Notes: generated by a model not told the origin, from the letters alone. DNA of 27,976 nt from an uncultured Oscillospiraceae bacterium (GCA_900543395.1 UQQT01000028.1:1-27976), one strand, 5' to 3'; positions 6,568 through 15,870 are shown, numbered from the stretch's first letter. Made by a program: numbers and translations.

Positions 6568-7854
6568 ATGGCAGTTAAAAGAATCGACGACAAAATTATA
6601 TCCGACAGTGTTAAATATTCTGTAGATAAAATTACCGAAATCATAAAAAAAGTAGGTCCGAGAGAATCGGGAAGCAAAGAGGCAAAGGATGCGCAGAAAA
6701 TTCTCGAAAAAGAACTTGAAAAATTTGCCGACGAGATTCATTACGAATCCTATGAGATGGCACCCAAGGCGTTTCTCCACTTTACAAAGGGAGTAAGCGC
6801 GGCTGTCGGAGCTTCGATTCTCGGCGCAGGCGCGATCAAGTACGGACTCAAACCCAAATCAAAGGCGGGCAAAACGCTTCCCCACGCTCTTATCGCGGGC
6901 GTAGACCTCGTTTCGCTCGGAATCACGGCGGGCGAGTTCCTGTTTTACAGGGAGCTTCTCGATAAATTCTATCCCAAAGCAGACGGAAGCAACATGATAG
7001 CCGTCCGCAAGGCTAAGGGCGAGACGAAAAAACGCATTATTATAAGCGGACATATCGACACCGCTTACGAGTGGAGACATATTTACTACGGCAAGGGCAA
7101 GCTTATGGGACCGTTCATGGGTACGTCGATTGTCACGGCGATCATCTCCGCGGTTCTTTCGTCGACTTCCGCGGTTCTTTCCGCTTCGGGCAAAAAGAAT
7201 AAGATTACAGAGTTCATCTCCGATACCGCATTCCCCGTTCACGCCCTCACACTCGTAGGCATGGTTCTGCTCAACAGATTCATCAATTTCAACATTCTCT
7301 CCCCGGGTGCAAACGACAACCTTACGGGAACTCTTGCGGCGGTCTGCGCGCTTAAAATGCTCGACGAAATGGATCTTAAATTCGAGAACACCGAGGTTGT
7401 CTGCATGATAACCGACGGCGAGGAGGCGGGACTCAGAGGAGCAAAAGCGTACGCTAAGGCTCATCACGACGAGCTGACCGACCCGAACGTAGAGACCGTC
7501 GTTCTCTGCGTAGACACGCTCACCGACCTTAAAGACCTCAACGTTTACAATAAGGATATGACCGGCACCGTCAAGCTTGACCAGGAGCTTTGCTCGATAG
7601 TCAGAGAGGCGGCGGCCGAAATGGGTCATGATAATCTCAAATACGCAAACGTATTCTTCGGTTCGTCCGACGCGGCGGCTTACGCGCAGGCAGGCATCAG
7701 GGCTGCGACTCTCGCGGCGATGGATCCCGCGCCCGCAGATTACTACCACAACAGACGCGACAGCTACGACAGACTCGTTCCCGAGACTATCAAAACCGGC
7801 TATGAGATAATCCTTAATACAATCATCAAGTTCGCAGGCGAGGACAACGACTGA
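6568..7854 (+). CDS. M28 family zinc metallopeptidase with hydrophobic insertions
   Basis: A 428-residue probable aminopeptidase. The start at 6568 has AAGGAGAGG just upstream; an earlier in-frame ATG has no such site. The two-zinc ligand set of family M28 is visible in order: H162-x-D164 (GHIDTA), D250 (GANDN), E285-E286 (DGEEAG, general base plus ligand), D316 (CVDT) and H394 (YYHNRRDSYD). Two features are unusual. Hydrophobic stretches fall at about 70-135, before the first motif, and at about 175-245, between the first and second metal ligands (GTSIVTAIISAVL, VHALTLVGMVLL). This suggests membrane insertion or a buried cap. There is no signal peptide. It is transcribed alone, with its own promoter and terminator. 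Substrate is unknown; cytosolic or membrane-bound peptide turnover is likely. Confidence 0.85.
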   Translation: MAVKRIDDKIISDSVKYSVDKITEIIKKVGPRESGSKEAKDAQKILEKELEKFADEIHYESYEMAPKAFLHFTKGVSAAVGASILGAGAIKYGLKPKSKAGKTLPHALIAGVDLVSLGITAGEFLFYRELLDKFYPKADGSNMIAVRKAKGETKKRIIISGHIDTAYEWRHIYYGKGKLMGPFMGTSIVTAIISAVLSSTSAVLSASGKKNKITEFISDTAFPVHALTLVGMVLLNRFINFNILSPGANDNLTGTLAAVCALKMLDEMDLKFENTEVVCMITDGEEAGLRGAKAYAKAHHDELTDPNVETVVLCVDTLTDLKDLNVYNKDMTGTVKLDQELCSIVREAAAEMGHDNLKYANVFFGSSDAAAYAQAGIRAATLAAMDPAPADYYHNRRDSYDRLVPETIKTGYEIILNTIIKFAGEDND

Positions 7855-7876
7855 TTACATAATATTATATAAGACA

Positions 7877-7915
7877 AACCGTTCCGTTTTTTACATTCGG
7901 GACGGTTTTTTATTG
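7877..7915 (+). terminator. Intrinsic terminator of the M28 peptidase gene
   Basis: AACCGTTCCG (7877-7886) pairs with CGGGACGGTT (7898-7907) over 10 bp with one G-U wobble, around an 11-nt loop, and is followed by TTTTATT. Confidence 0.85.
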
Positions 7916-7941
7916 ACGGAAAACGAAAAGTATTATAAAAT
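7913..7941 (+). promoter_or_regulatory. Promoter of the GH2 gene
   Basis: TTGACG (7913-7918), 17 nt, then TAAAAT (7936-7941), starting at the tail of the preceding terminator. The ribosome site AAGGAG follows before the ATG at 7972. Confidence 0.65.
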
Positions 7942-7971
7942 GAATTCATAAAAACACAAGGAGATTTCGAT

Positions 7972-10122
7972 ATGCGATTTCATCAGAAATGGGAAGCCCG
8001 CGCGGTAAAGCCCGATAATTCGGAAACGGAATGGTTTGAAGCGGCGGTTCCCGGAAACGTTCAGAAAGACTATCTTAAATATATAAACTCCGGGGATATT
8101 ATGTACTCCGACAATTCGGAGATTTTACGGCAGACGGAAAATTTCACATGGGAGTTACGCTGTTTTGCCGAATTCGACATAGGAGAAAACGAACGCGCGT
8201 TTTTCGTCGCCGAGGGTATAGATTATTCGTACGCCGTATATATAAACGGAGAGAAAGCTTATGAAAGCGAGGGTATGTATACACCCGTCTCATTAGAACT
8301 AATGAGTCAAATTGATGACGGTAGGAAAACGGAAATAAAGGTCATAATTTATCCCCATCCCAAGAACGGACCGGGCGAAAAGGACACGCGCGACGAGGCA
8401 TCATACAGCTGTAAACCGCCGTTCTGCTACGGCTGGGACTGGAACCCGAGACTGCTTATATCGGGCATGTGGCTCGATTCGTATATTGAGACGCGGGACG
8501 AGCATTTCATAGAATCGTGCGAGCCGTTTTATACACTCGACGTAAATACACGTACGGCGAAGGTGCATTTCGAAACAGAATGTAAAGACGAAGTTTTATA
8601 TACGCTCAAAGATGCGGACGGCAGAACCGTTTACGAATCAAAAAACAGCGAATTTACATTAAACGACGTAAATCTGTGGTGGTGCGCGGGTCAGGGAGAA
8701 GCGTATCTCTACACCTGGACGGCAAAAAGCCGGACAGACGAAAAAGAGGGAAAGATCGGCTTTAAAACGCTTCTTCTTGTCAAAAACGAGGGCGCGCAGA
8801 TACTGACCGAGTTCCCGAAAAGCCGTTACCACGCACCGATTACGATTGAATTAAACGGCAGGAGAATATTCGCAAAGGGTTCGAATTACGTAAATTCGGA
8901 GCTGTTCGTCGGAAATACGTCGGACGAAACTCTCATTGAAACGGTTAAATCGGCGTACGAAGCGAATATGAATATTATAAGAGTATGGGGCGGTTCGGGC
9001 ATTACAAAGGACGCGTTTTACTCCGCGTGCGACAAGTACGGAATTCTCGTATGGCAGGAATTCATGCTCGCGTGCAACAACTACCCCGACGATAAGCATT
9101 ACCTCGAAGTATTAAACAGAGAGGCGCGCTCGATAATAAAGAAGCTACGCTCACACGCATGCCTTGCGTTCTGGTGCGGGGGCAACGAGCTTTTCAACGA
9201 CTGGAGCGGAATGGACGATCAGTCAAAGCCGTTGAGATTATTAAACTCAATATGCTATGAACTCGACGAATCAAGACCGTTTATGATGACCTCGCCGATT
9301 GCCGGAATGGGTCACGGCGGTTATCTTTTCAGATACGACGACGGAAAAGACGTGTTCGAGGTGTTCAATAATTCGAAATGCACCGCGTACAGCGAGTTCG
9401 GCGTGCCGTCGATCTCGAGCATTGAAAATCTTGAAAAAATAATTCCGCCGAAGGAGCTTGAATCGCTCTCCCCGACAAAATCGTGGGTTCATCATCACGC
9501 ATTCGGCGCATGGGGCGAATCGCGCTGGAGCTGTCCCGAAACGCTCGAATATTATTTCGGCGAGGTCGGAAACGTCGAAACAGCCGTCGAGCGGACGCAG
9601 AAAATGCAGGCGGTCGGCTACAAGGGCGCGTTTGAGGAAGCCCGCAGACAATGGCCGTATTGTTCAATGGCAATAAACTGGTGCTTTAACGAGCCGTGGA
9701 TAACTGCGGCGAATAACTCGCTTATGGAATATCCGCTCAAAAAGAAGCCCGCATATTACGCGGTAAGAGATTCGCTGAAAAACGTGCTTGCGAGCGCGAG
9801 GATTCCGAAATTCGACTTTAAAGAGGGAGAAATTTTCTCGTCGGAGCTCTGGCTTTTAAACGATTCGAATACGGCGGTCAGAAGAAAAATAACGGTGTAC
9901 CTGACCGTCGGAGACAAAACGTACGAACTGCTGACATGGGACTCGGGCGAGGTTAAAGAACGAACAAACAAAATCGGTCCGACCGTCAGAATGACATTAC
10001 CCGAATCCGATTCGGACGAAATTATCCTCACGCTGAAAACCGACGCAGGCGAGGAAAATTCGTACACCCTTTTGTTAAGACACAAAAACCGAGAAAAGAC
10101 AAAGAAAATACTGAATATGTAA
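7972..10122 (+). CDS. Beta-mannosidase-like glycoside hydrolase, family 2
   Basis: A 716-residue cytoplasmic enzyme expected to release beta-linked mannose from the non-reducing ends of mannans or N-glycan cores. The N-terminal GH2 sugar-binding beta-domain contains SYSCKPPFCYGWDWNPRL (about 145-162), characteristic of beta-mannosidases. The central barrel has RVWGGSG, ILVWQEFMLACN and FWCGGNE, whose E406 is the predicted acid/base. YSEFGVPS follows, with E475 as the predicted nucleophile. The C-terminal KKPAYYAVRDSLK block is also typical of the family. At 716 residues it is shorter than most beta-mannosidases, consistent with a trimmed C-terminal domain. The ATG follows AAGGAG. It is separated by 87 nt from dpaA with no terminator between, so read-through is possible. 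Other GH2 specificities cannot be excluded. Confidence 0.85.
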   Translation: MRFHQKWEARAVKPDNSETEWFEAAVPGNVQKDYLKYINSGDIMYSDNSEILRQTENFTWELRCFAEFDIGENERAFFVAEGIDYSYAVYINGEKAYESEGMYTPVSLELMSQIDDGRKTEIKVIIYPHPKNGPGEKDTRDEASYSCKPPFCYGWDWNPRLLISGMWLDSYIETRDEHFIESCEPFYTLDVNTRTAKVHFETECKDEVLYTLKDADGRTVYESKNSEFTLNDVNLWWCAGQGEAYLYTWTAKSRTDEKEGKIGFKTLLLVKNEGAQILTEFPKSRYHAPITIELNGRRIFAKGSNYVNSELFVGNTSDETLIETVKSAYEANMNIIRVWGGSGITKDAFYSACDKYGILVWQEFMLACNNYPDDKHYLEVLNREARSIIKKLRSHACLAFWCGGNELFNDWSGMDDQSKPLRLLNSICYELDESRPFMMTSPIAGMGHGGYLFRYDDGKDVFEVFNNSKCTAYSEFGVPSISSIENLEKIIPPKELESLSPTKSWVHHHAFGAWGESRWSCPETLEYYFGEVGNVETAVERTQKMQAVGYKGAFEEARRQWPYCSMAINWCFNEPWITAANNSLMEYPLKKKPAYYAVRDSLKNVLASARIPKFDFKEGEIFSSELWLLNDSNTAVRRKITVYLTVGDKTYELLTWDSGEVKERTNKIGPTVRMTLPESDSDEIILTLKTDAGEENSYTLLLRHKNREKTKKILNM

Positions 10123-10209
10123 ACAAAAACTTATTTCGAGCAACACGACAAATTATTGTTTGTGTCAACATTTCCTCTTTCGTCATAGACTGAAACAGGA
10201 GGAATGTAT

Positions 10210-11067
10210 ATGAACAAAGACACCGAATTTCTCATCGCGGGCGGAGACCTGCGGCAGATATATATGGAAAAATACCTTAAAAGTCTCGGGTACAGGGTAC
10301 ATTCCGTGTTCCTTACGCCGAGCGACGGCAACACGAAGGAAAATTTAAAAAAGCTTATCAGAAAAAGCGAGTATATAATTCTCCCGCTTCCCGTCAGCCG
10401 TGACCGTCAGAGTATTAATACTTCAATGAGCGAAAAAGAGCTGACGTTTTCGGCATTTACCGACTGCGTCGAGAACGGGGATATTATTTTCGCGGGAATG
10501 ATAGACGACAAATTCAGAACCGCGCTCGAAATGAAGGGCGCGGGCGTTCACGATTATTTCGAACGCGAGGACTTGGCGTTTGCAAACGCCGTCCCGACCG
10601 CGGAGGGCGTTGTTTCCGTTATAAAAGACAACGTTCCGTTTACGATTCATTCGAGCCGTGCGGCGGTCACGGGGTACGGAAAATGCTCAGAAGCTGTTGC
10701 GAATTTATTAAAAGCCATGAACTGCTCGGTCACCGTCTCCGTGAGAAGTCCCGCGCAGTACGCGAAAGCGAAAGCCGACGGTCACAGAGTCTGTTTTTTA
10801 AAGGATTTGAATAAACATGCCGACAAATTCGACATCATAATAAACACCGTTCCTGCGCCCGTTATCGGCAGGGACGTACTCAACCGCGTAAGGCGCGACG
10901 CACTGATAATCGAGGTCGCGTCCGCACCGTTCGGGGTTGACTTCGAGTCGGCGCGCGAAATGGATATCAAGGTCATAAAGGCAAGCTCTCTCCCCGGCAA
11001 GACCGCCCCCGCGACTGCCGGAAAAATAATCGCCGACGCGATAATTCAGATGATAAAGGAGGGATAG
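10210..11067 (+). CDS. dpaA: Dipicolinate synthase subunit A
   Basis: A 285-residue NAD(P)-dependent subunit (SpoVFA) that, with subunit B, oxidises the lysine-pathway dihydrodipicolinate intermediate to dipicolinic acid, the calcium chelator of the spore core. It acts in the mother cell. Family features are the N-terminal GGDLRQIYMEKYL, LPLPVSRD near 60, and the Rossmann motif AVTGYGKCSEAVANLLKAM near 150. The usual GxGxxG is here G-Y-G-K-C-S. The C-terminal IKASSLPGKTAPATAG is also typical. Two ATGs lie 6 nt apart. The second (10210) was chosen because AGGAGG ends 7 nt before it and only 1 nt before the first. It is paired with dpaB with a 1-nt gap. No clear sporulation promoter could be placed. 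Confidence 0.92.
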   Translation: MNKDTEFLIAGGDLRQIYMEKYLKSLGYRVHSVFLTPSDGNTKENLKKLIRKSEYIILPLPVSRDRQSINTSMSEKELTFSAFTDCVENGDIIFAGMIDDKFRTALEMKGAGVHDYFEREDLAFANAVPTAEGVVSVIKDNVPFTIHSSRAAVTGYGKCSEAVANLLKAMNCSVTVSVRSPAQYAKAKADGHRVCFLKDLNKHADKFDIIINTVPAPVIGRDVLNRVRRDALIIEVASAPFGVDFESAREMDIKVIKASSLPGKTAPATAGKIIADAIIQMIKEG

Positions 11068-11068
11068 C

Positions 11069-11641
11069 ATGGACTCGATAAAAGCCGGATTCGCAATGTG
11101 CGGTTCGTTCTGCACGTTTTCGAAAGCAATTGAGAGTATTGAAAATTTGATCCGTAAAGGCGTCGAAATCGTACCGATCATGTCATATAACGCATATTCG
11201 ACGGACACCCGCTTCGGGAGGGCGCAGGAGCATATCGAGAAAATCGAGGATTTATGCTCGCGGAAAATAATCCGTACGCTCACGGGCGTGGAGCCGATAG
11301 GCCCCAAAAAAATAATCGACGCGCTGATAATAGAGCCGTGCACGGGCAATACGCTTGCAAAGCTTGCCTCGGGAATCGCCGACACGCCCGTAACGCTCTC
11401 TGCAAAATCTAATTTAAGAAATTCGAACCCCGTTATAATCGCCGTTTCGACAAACGACGCGCTCGGAAACGCGGCGAAAAACATAGGCGCGCTCCAGAAT
11501 GCGAAGAATATATATTTCGTCCCGTACAGACAGGACGATCCCGTTAATAAGCCGAACTCGCTTGTCGCGGATTTTTCAATGACGTACGATACGCTGGTTT
11601 CGGCACTTGACGGAAAACAGATTCAGCCCGTCATCCTGTAA
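11069..11641 (+). CDS. dpaB: Dipicolinate synthase subunit B
   Basis: A 190-residue flavoprotein-like subunit (SpoVFB) of dipicolinate synthase. The N-terminus, KAGFAMCGSFCTFSKAIESIENL, is the conserved opening of the family. IIEPCTGNTLAKLASGIADTPVTLSAK in the middle resembles the cofactor-binding loop of HFCD flavoproteins, and NAKNIYFVPYRQDDP is a further family block. Its ribosome site AAGGAGGG lies inside the last codons of dpaA, so the two are translationally coupled and probably made in equal amounts. Many cluster I clostridia lack these genes and use EtfA for this step, so the pair argues for a different clostridial lineage. Confidence 0.92.
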   Translation: MDSIKAGFAMCGSFCTFSKAIESIENLIRKGVEIVPIMSYNAYSTDTRFGRAQEHIEKIEDLCSRKIIRTLTGVEPIGPKKIIDALIIEPCTGNTLAKLASGIADTPVTLSAKSNLRNSNPVIIAVSTNDALGNAAKNIGALQNAKNIYFVPYRQDDPVNKPNSLVADFSMTYDTLVSALDGKQIQPVIL

Positions 11642-11655
11642 ACAATAATATACCG

Positions 11656-11743
11656 CGCTGTACGCAATAAATTATTGCAGCGGACAGCAGTAAATGTTCA
11701 GCTGCCGGAAATTACGTAATACCTACTGCTGACAACTGTCCGC
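11656..11743. repeat. Cluster of palindromes after dpaB
   Basis: Three nested or adjacent inverted repeats fill this spacer. GCAATAA (11664-11670) pairs with TTATTGC (11672-11678), extended by GCTG/CAGC. GCGGACAG (11680-11687) pairs with CTGTCCGC (11736-11743), with inner arms AGCAGTA (11686-11692) and TACTGCT (11724-11730). ATTACGTAAT sits at the tip (11711-11720). No coding signal was seen. The flanking motif CTGTCCGCCAATCAC recurs near 23880. Confidence 0.6.
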
Positions 11744-11784
11744 CAATCACCGAAACAATCCTTAACCTTTTACTTAAAATTAAT

Positions 11785-11825
11785 GTCCCGAACAAGTCGA
11801 AAAACCTGTTCGGGACTGTATTTTT
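11785..11825. terminator. Bidirectional terminator between dpaB and hydA
   Basis: GTCCCGAACA (11785-11794) pairs perfectly with TGTTCGGGAC (11807-11816) around a 12-nt loop, with TGTATTTTT on the plus side and ATTAATTTT on the minus side. It lies between two converging genes and can serve both. Confidence 0.85.
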
Positions 11826-11832
11826 AATCAAA

Positions 11833-13578
11833 TTAATATTTTGACTTAACGGTATAACCCGTATGAAGAATTTCGTGCGCCTTATGGCTGTTGGGTTCGC
11901 CGAAGAACTCCTCGTAAATTCTCTTGATATCGGGATTTTCGTGCGACTTTCTGACGGGCAGGTTTCTGTCGTCGGCATAAAGTCCCGCCGCTCTCAGCGC
12001 GCGGATGTCGCAGTTGTTTCTGACGCTCGCCGGCTGGATGGGCTGTCCGCCGCCGTTTACGCAGCCGCCGGGACAAGCCATGATTTCGATAAAGTCATAA
12101 GCCTTTTCGCCCGACTTAACCATGTCGAGAACCTTTTTGGCATTCGCAAGTCCCGAAGCTACGGCAACCTTAATCTCATTGCCCGCTATCGTGTACGTTG
12201 CCTCTTTGATTCCCTCAACGCCTCTGACATCGGTAAATTCGAGGTCTTTTAGCTCCTCTTTCGTAAGCGTTTCGTAAGCCGTACGGAGAGCCGCCTCCAT
12301 AACGCCTCCGGTTGCGCCGAAAATCGTTCCCGCGCCCGAGCCTAAGCCGAACGGGGCGTCGAATTCGCCGTCCTCAAGGAGATTAAAGAGAATACCGCTC
12401 TTTTTAATCATTCTCGCAAGCTCTCTTACGGTGATGACCGCGTCGATATCGTAAAGTCCCTCGACAGCCGTGTGGTCTTTTCTCTGCGCCTCGTATTTTT
12501 TCGCGGTGCAGGGCATTGCGCTGACTACGAATATATCCTTCGGGTCAATACCGGTTTTCTGTGCATAGTAGGTTTTCGCGACGGAGCCGAACATGCCCTG
12601 GGGCGATTTACAGGTCGAAAGATTATCTATAAATTCGGGATAATAATGCTCGCAGTAGTTAATCCATCCGGGCGAGCAGGAGGTGATAAGGGGAAGATTC
12701 TTCTTTTCGGTATAACGCGAAATGAATTCGGTCGCCTCCTCCATAATCGTAAGGTCGGCAGAGAAATTCGTGTCGAATACCTTGTCGAATCCGAGAGCGC
12801 GCAGAGCCGAAATCATCTTTCCGGTAACTACGGAGCCTATCGGATATCCGAATTCCTCGCCGAGTCCGACTCTGACGGCGGGCGCAGTCTGAACTATTAC
12901 AAATTTATCGGGGTCGTTTAACGCGTCGAATACCTTCTGCGTATCGTCCTTTTCGCTTAACGCGCCGGTGGGACATACGTTTATGCACTGACCGCACGAA
13001 ACGCAGGACGTATCGCCGAGCTTATACTCGAACGGCGAGCCGATATGAGTGTCGAAGCCTCTCGCATTCGCGCCGATAACGGAAACGCTCTGAAGCTTCT
13101 CGCATACTGCCGAACAGCGGCGGCAGAGTATGCACTTCTCATTGTCTCTTACCATGTGAATCGCGGAGTCGTCAATCACGCTTTTAGTCTTAACACCCGC
13201 AAACGCGTTTTCATTGTCAAGTCCGTAGTCGCGCGCAAGCTTCTGAAGCTCGCACTCTCCGCTTCTGACGCAGGTGAGACATTCCTTCTTATGATTCGAA
13301 AGCAGAAGCTCGAGCGTTGTTTTTCTCGACTCGATAACTCTCGGTGTGTTCGTGAATATTTCCATTCCCTCGTTTACGGGGAATACGCACGAGGCTACGA
13401 GGCTTCTTGCGCCCTTGACCTCGACTACGCATATACGGCACGCGCCGATTGCGTTGATATCCTTTAAATAGCAAAGAGTGGGGATCTCGATGCCGGACAT
13501 ACGGGCAGCCTGAAGAATCGTACTGCCTGCCGGAACGGAACATTCTCTGCCGTTGATTTTAATATTTACATCAGCCAT
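11833..13578 (-). CDS. hydA: [FeFe]-hydrogenase catalytic subunit, HydA/HndD type
   Basis: A 581-residue catalytic subunit of an NADH/ferredoxin-linked (bifurcating or confurcating) hydrogenase. Domains in order: plant-type [2Fe-2S] (C36, C47, C50, C64); His-Cys3 cluster (H96, C100, C103, C109); two [4Fe-4S] (C149/152/155/159 and C192/195/198/202); then the H-cluster domain. Its motifs are L1 TSCSPGW (299-305), L2 MPCTAKK (355-361) and L3 ACPGGCVNGGGQP (501-513). The C-terminus holds the small-subunit-like tail NPDIKRIYEEFFGEPNSHKAHEILHT. L1 has Ser where the classical motif has a second Cys; I believe this is common in the NADH-linked branch, but it should be checked. The gene is 13 nt downstream of hydB and last in the operon. 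Confidence 0.95.
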   Translation of the reverse strand: MADVNIKINGRECSVPAGSTILQAARMSGIEIPTLCYLKDINAIGACRICVVEVKGARSLVASCVFPVNEGMEIFTNTPRVIESRKTTLELLLSNHKKECLTCVRSGECELQKLARDYGLDNENAFAGVKTKSVIDDSAIHMVRDNEKCILCRRCSAVCEKLQSVSVIGANARGFDTHIGSPFEYKLGDTSCVSCGQCINVCPTGALSEKDDTQKVFDALNDPDKFVIVQTAPAVRVGLGEEFGYPIGSVVTGKMISALRALGFDKVFDTNFSADLTIMEEATEFISRYTEKKNLPLITSCSPGWINYCEHYYPEFIDNLSTCKSPQGMFGSVAKTYYAQKTGIDPKDIFVVSAMPCTAKKYEAQRKDHTAVEGLYDIDAVITVRELARMIKKSGILFNLLEDGEFDAPFGLGSGAGTIFGATGGVMEAALRTAYETLTKEELKDLEFTDVRGVEGIKEATYTIAGNEIKVAVASGLANAKKVLDMVKSGEKAYDFIEIMACPGGCVNGGGQPIQPASVRNNCDIRALRAAGLYADDRNLPVRKSHENPDIKRIYEEFFGEPNSHKAHEILHTGYTVKSKY

Positions 13579-13591
13579 TTTCCGTTCCTCC

Positions 13592-15394
13592 TTACTTCTT
13601 GCTTATTGCGCCGAACTTACATTTCTCCATGCAGGCTCCGCACTTGATACATTTCGACGTGTCAATGACATGCGGAGTCTTGACCGCGCCCGAGATTGCG
13701 CCGACGGGACATACTCTCGAGCAAAGCGTGCAGCCTCTGCACCTGCCGGGATCGATTGTGACAGAGAGCAGGTGCTTGCATACGCCTGCGGGACATTTCT
13801 TGTCGACAACGTGGGCGATATACTCGTCCTTGAATCTCTGATATGTTGAAAGAACGGGGTTGGGAGCCGTCTGACCGAGACCGCAAAGGGAGTTGTCCTT
13901 AATATAATGACAGAGCTTCTCCATCCTGTCTAAATCCTCGAGTGTTCCCTCACCGCGAGTGATTTTTTCGAGAATTTCGTAAAGTCTCTTAGTGCCGATA
14001 CGGCAGGGTGTACATTTACCGCACGACTCGTCGACTGTGAACGCAAGGAAGAACTTTGCGATATCGACCATGCAGGTGTCCTCGTCCATGACGATAAGAC
14101 CGCCCGAGCCCATCATCGCGCCCTGCGCTACGAGGTTGTCGTAATCTATCTGAATGTCAAGAAGCGAAGCGGGAATGCATCCGCCGGAGGGACCGCCCGT
14201 CTGCGCCGCCTTGAATTTTTTGCCGTTGGGGATTCCTCCGCCGATATCCTCGATAATCTGACGAAGAGTAGTTCCCATGGGAACCTCAACGAGTCCGGTA
14301 TGCTTAATTTTACCGCCGAGAGCGAAAACCTTTGTTCCCTTTGACTTCTCGGTACCCATTGAATTAAAGAATTCTGCGCCCTTTAAGATAATCTGGGGGA
14401 TGTTTGCAAACGTCTCAACGTTATTTTCGGTTGTGGGCTTGCCGAAAAGTCCCTTGACCGCGGGATAGGGCGGACGGGGTCTCGGCTCACCGCGGTTGCC
14501 CTCAATAGAGGTCATAAGAGCGGTTTCCTCACCGCAGACAAACGCGCCTGCGCCGAGTCTTACAAATAAGTCGAAATCAAATCCCGAACCGAATATATCC
14601 TTACCGAGGAGTCCGTAGGCTCTCGCGTCCTCGATAGCCTTCTGAAGTCTTGCGACTGCTATGGGGTACTCCGCGCGGACATAGATATAGCCCTCGCTCG
14701 CTCCCGTTGCGTAACCGCATATCGCCATAGCCTCTATAATGCAGTGGGGGTCGCCTTCAAGCACAGATCTGTCCATGAACGCGCCGGGGTCGCCCTCGTC
14801 GGCGTTGCATACGACGTATTTCCGGTCCGCCTTGTTAGCGGCGGTGAAGCTCCATTTTCTGCCGGTGGGGAAGCCGCCGCCTCCGCGTCCGCGCAGTCCC
14901 GAATCGATAACGGTCTGAATGACCTGCTCGGGAGTCATTTCGGTAAGAGCCTTGCCCAGTGCGGCATAGCCGTCCATTGCGATATACTCGTCAATGCTCT
15001 CGGGATTTATAACTCCGCAGTTGCGAAGCGCGACTCTCTTCTGTGATTTATAGAAGGCGGTGTCGTTGAGAGAGACGTTACCCTCGACCTCGTGCTTAAT
15101 CTCCTCGGGAACGTCGTTGTAAACGAGTCTTTCGACAACGCGTCCCTTGAGCAGATGCTCTCTTACTATTTCCTCAACATCGTCTTTCTCAACTCTGCTG
15201 TAAAAGGTTCCGTCGGGATAGACTATTACGACGGGACCCAGCGCGCAAAGACCGAAGCATCCTGTTCTTACAATCTTGACCTCGTCGTGAAGATCGTAAG
15301 CCCCGAGCTGAGTCTCAAATTCTTCTATAAGAAGCTTACTGCCCGAGGAAGTACATCCGGTACCGCCGCAGATCAATACCTGCGCTCGAATCAT
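13592..15394 (-). CDS. hydB: NADH-binding hydrogenase subunit, HydB/HndC type (NuoF-like)
   Basis: A 600-residue flavoprotein that binds NAD(H) and FMN and passes electrons between NADH, ferredoxin and HydA. An N-terminal thioredoxin-like [2Fe-2S] domain (C9, C14, C46, C50) precedes the NuoF core. The core has RGRGGGGFPTGRKW (FMN), CNADEGDPGAFMDRS (NADH loop) and GAGAFVCGEETAL. ESCGKCTPCRIGTKRL with a later LCGLGQTAPNP supplies a [4Fe-4S] cluster. The last 50 residues are a two-cluster ferredoxin (CRGCTLCSRVCP and CIKCGACMEKCK). The added N- and C-terminal domains mark the HydB/HndC form as opposed to complex I NuoF. It is preceded by hndB with a 50-nt gap and followed closely by hydA. Lengths match the family. 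Confidence 0.95.
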   Translation of the reverse strand: MIRAQVLICGGTGCTSSGSKLLIEEFETQLGAYDLHDEVKIVRTGCFGLCALGPVVIVYPDGTFYSRVEKDDVEEIVREHLLKGRVVERLVYNDVPEEIKHEVEGNVSLNDTAFYKSQKRVALRNCGVINPESIDEYIAMDGYAALGKALTEMTPEQVIQTVIDSGLRGRGGGGFPTGRKWSFTAANKADRKYVVCNADEGDPGAFMDRSVLEGDPHCIIEAMAICGYATGASEGYIYVRAEYPIAVARLQKAIEDARAYGLLGKDIFGSGFDFDLFVRLGAGAFVCGEETALMTSIEGNRGEPRPRPPYPAVKGLFGKPTTENNVETFANIPQIILKGAEFFNSMGTEKSKGTKVFALGGKIKHTGLVEVPMGTTLRQIIEDIGGGIPNGKKFKAAQTGGPSGGCIPASLLDIQIDYDNLVAQGAMMGSGGLIVMDEDTCMVDIAKFFLAFTVDESCGKCTPCRIGTKRLYEILEKITRGEGTLEDLDRMEKLCHYIKDNSLCGLGQTAPNPVLSTYQRFKDEYIAHVVDKKCPAGVCKHLLSVTIDPGRCRGCTLCSRVCPVGAISGAVKTPHVIDTSKCIKCGACMEKCKFGAISKK

Positions 15395-15444
15395 ATTATA
15401 TACCTCCGATTTTTTTTCCTGATTTTTAATATTCTTAAATTTAT

Positions 15445-15807
15445 TTATCCCTTAATAACGTAATCGGAAACGACCGATCCGCCCTTGAGATGCTTTTCGA
15501 CAACCTCCGAAACCTTTTCGGGAGTCATTTTAACATACGTAACCTTGTCCTTGCCCGCTTCGAAAACCTCGACGACGGGTTCGTACTCGCATATTCCGAT
15601 ACATCCTGTCTGCGTTACGGTGACCTTATCGGAAAGTCCCGATGCGCTTACTTCCTCGACGAACCTGTTGAGAACGGGTCTTGCGCCCGCCGCGATTCCG
15701 CACGTCGCCATGCCGACAACGACTCTGATATCGCCGCTGCCCTCGCGCAAGATAACTTTACTCTGCATCTTTTCGCGTATGGCGGCAAGTTCAGCCAATG
15801 ATTTCAT
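15445..15807 (-). CDS. hndB: Thioredoxin-like ferredoxin subunit, HndB/HydD type
   Basis: A 120-residue accessory subunit of NADP/NAD-reducing [FeFe]-hydrogenases, a thioredoxin-fold protein related to the N-terminal domain of HydB. Visible features are a short N-terminal helix, VVVGMATCGIAAGARPVLN (C36) and VTQTGCIGICEYEPVVEV (C69, C73). Only three cysteines are present where four ligands would be usual for a [2Fe-2S] cluster, so whether it holds a cluster is uncertain. GAGGTT precedes the ATG. Upstream lies a 312-nt gap with a palindromic element, which could hold a processing site or a secondary promoter. Confidence 0.85.
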   Translation of the reverse strand: MKSLAELAAIREKMQSKVILREGSGDIRVVVGMATCGIAAGARPVLNRFVEEVSASGLSDKVTVTQTGCIGICEYEPVVEVFEAGKDKVTYVKMTPEKVSEVVEKHLKGGSVVSDYVIKG

Positions 15808-15870
15808 AATTTTAACCTCGCTTTATATTGAATGTAAAATTTATTAAACAGTATTTATAAACATTATTTT

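Noticed and set aside
10168..10191. CATAGACT with an upstream AC, resembling a sigma-K promoter for dpaA
   Set aside because: The spacing is 14 nt, not the usual 16-17, and transcription would start inside the AGGAGG ribosome site, removing it from the mRNA.
11656..11743. CRISPR-like repeat cluster
   Set aside because: Palindromes are nested and unequal, with no regular repeat-spacer unit and no cas gene nearby.
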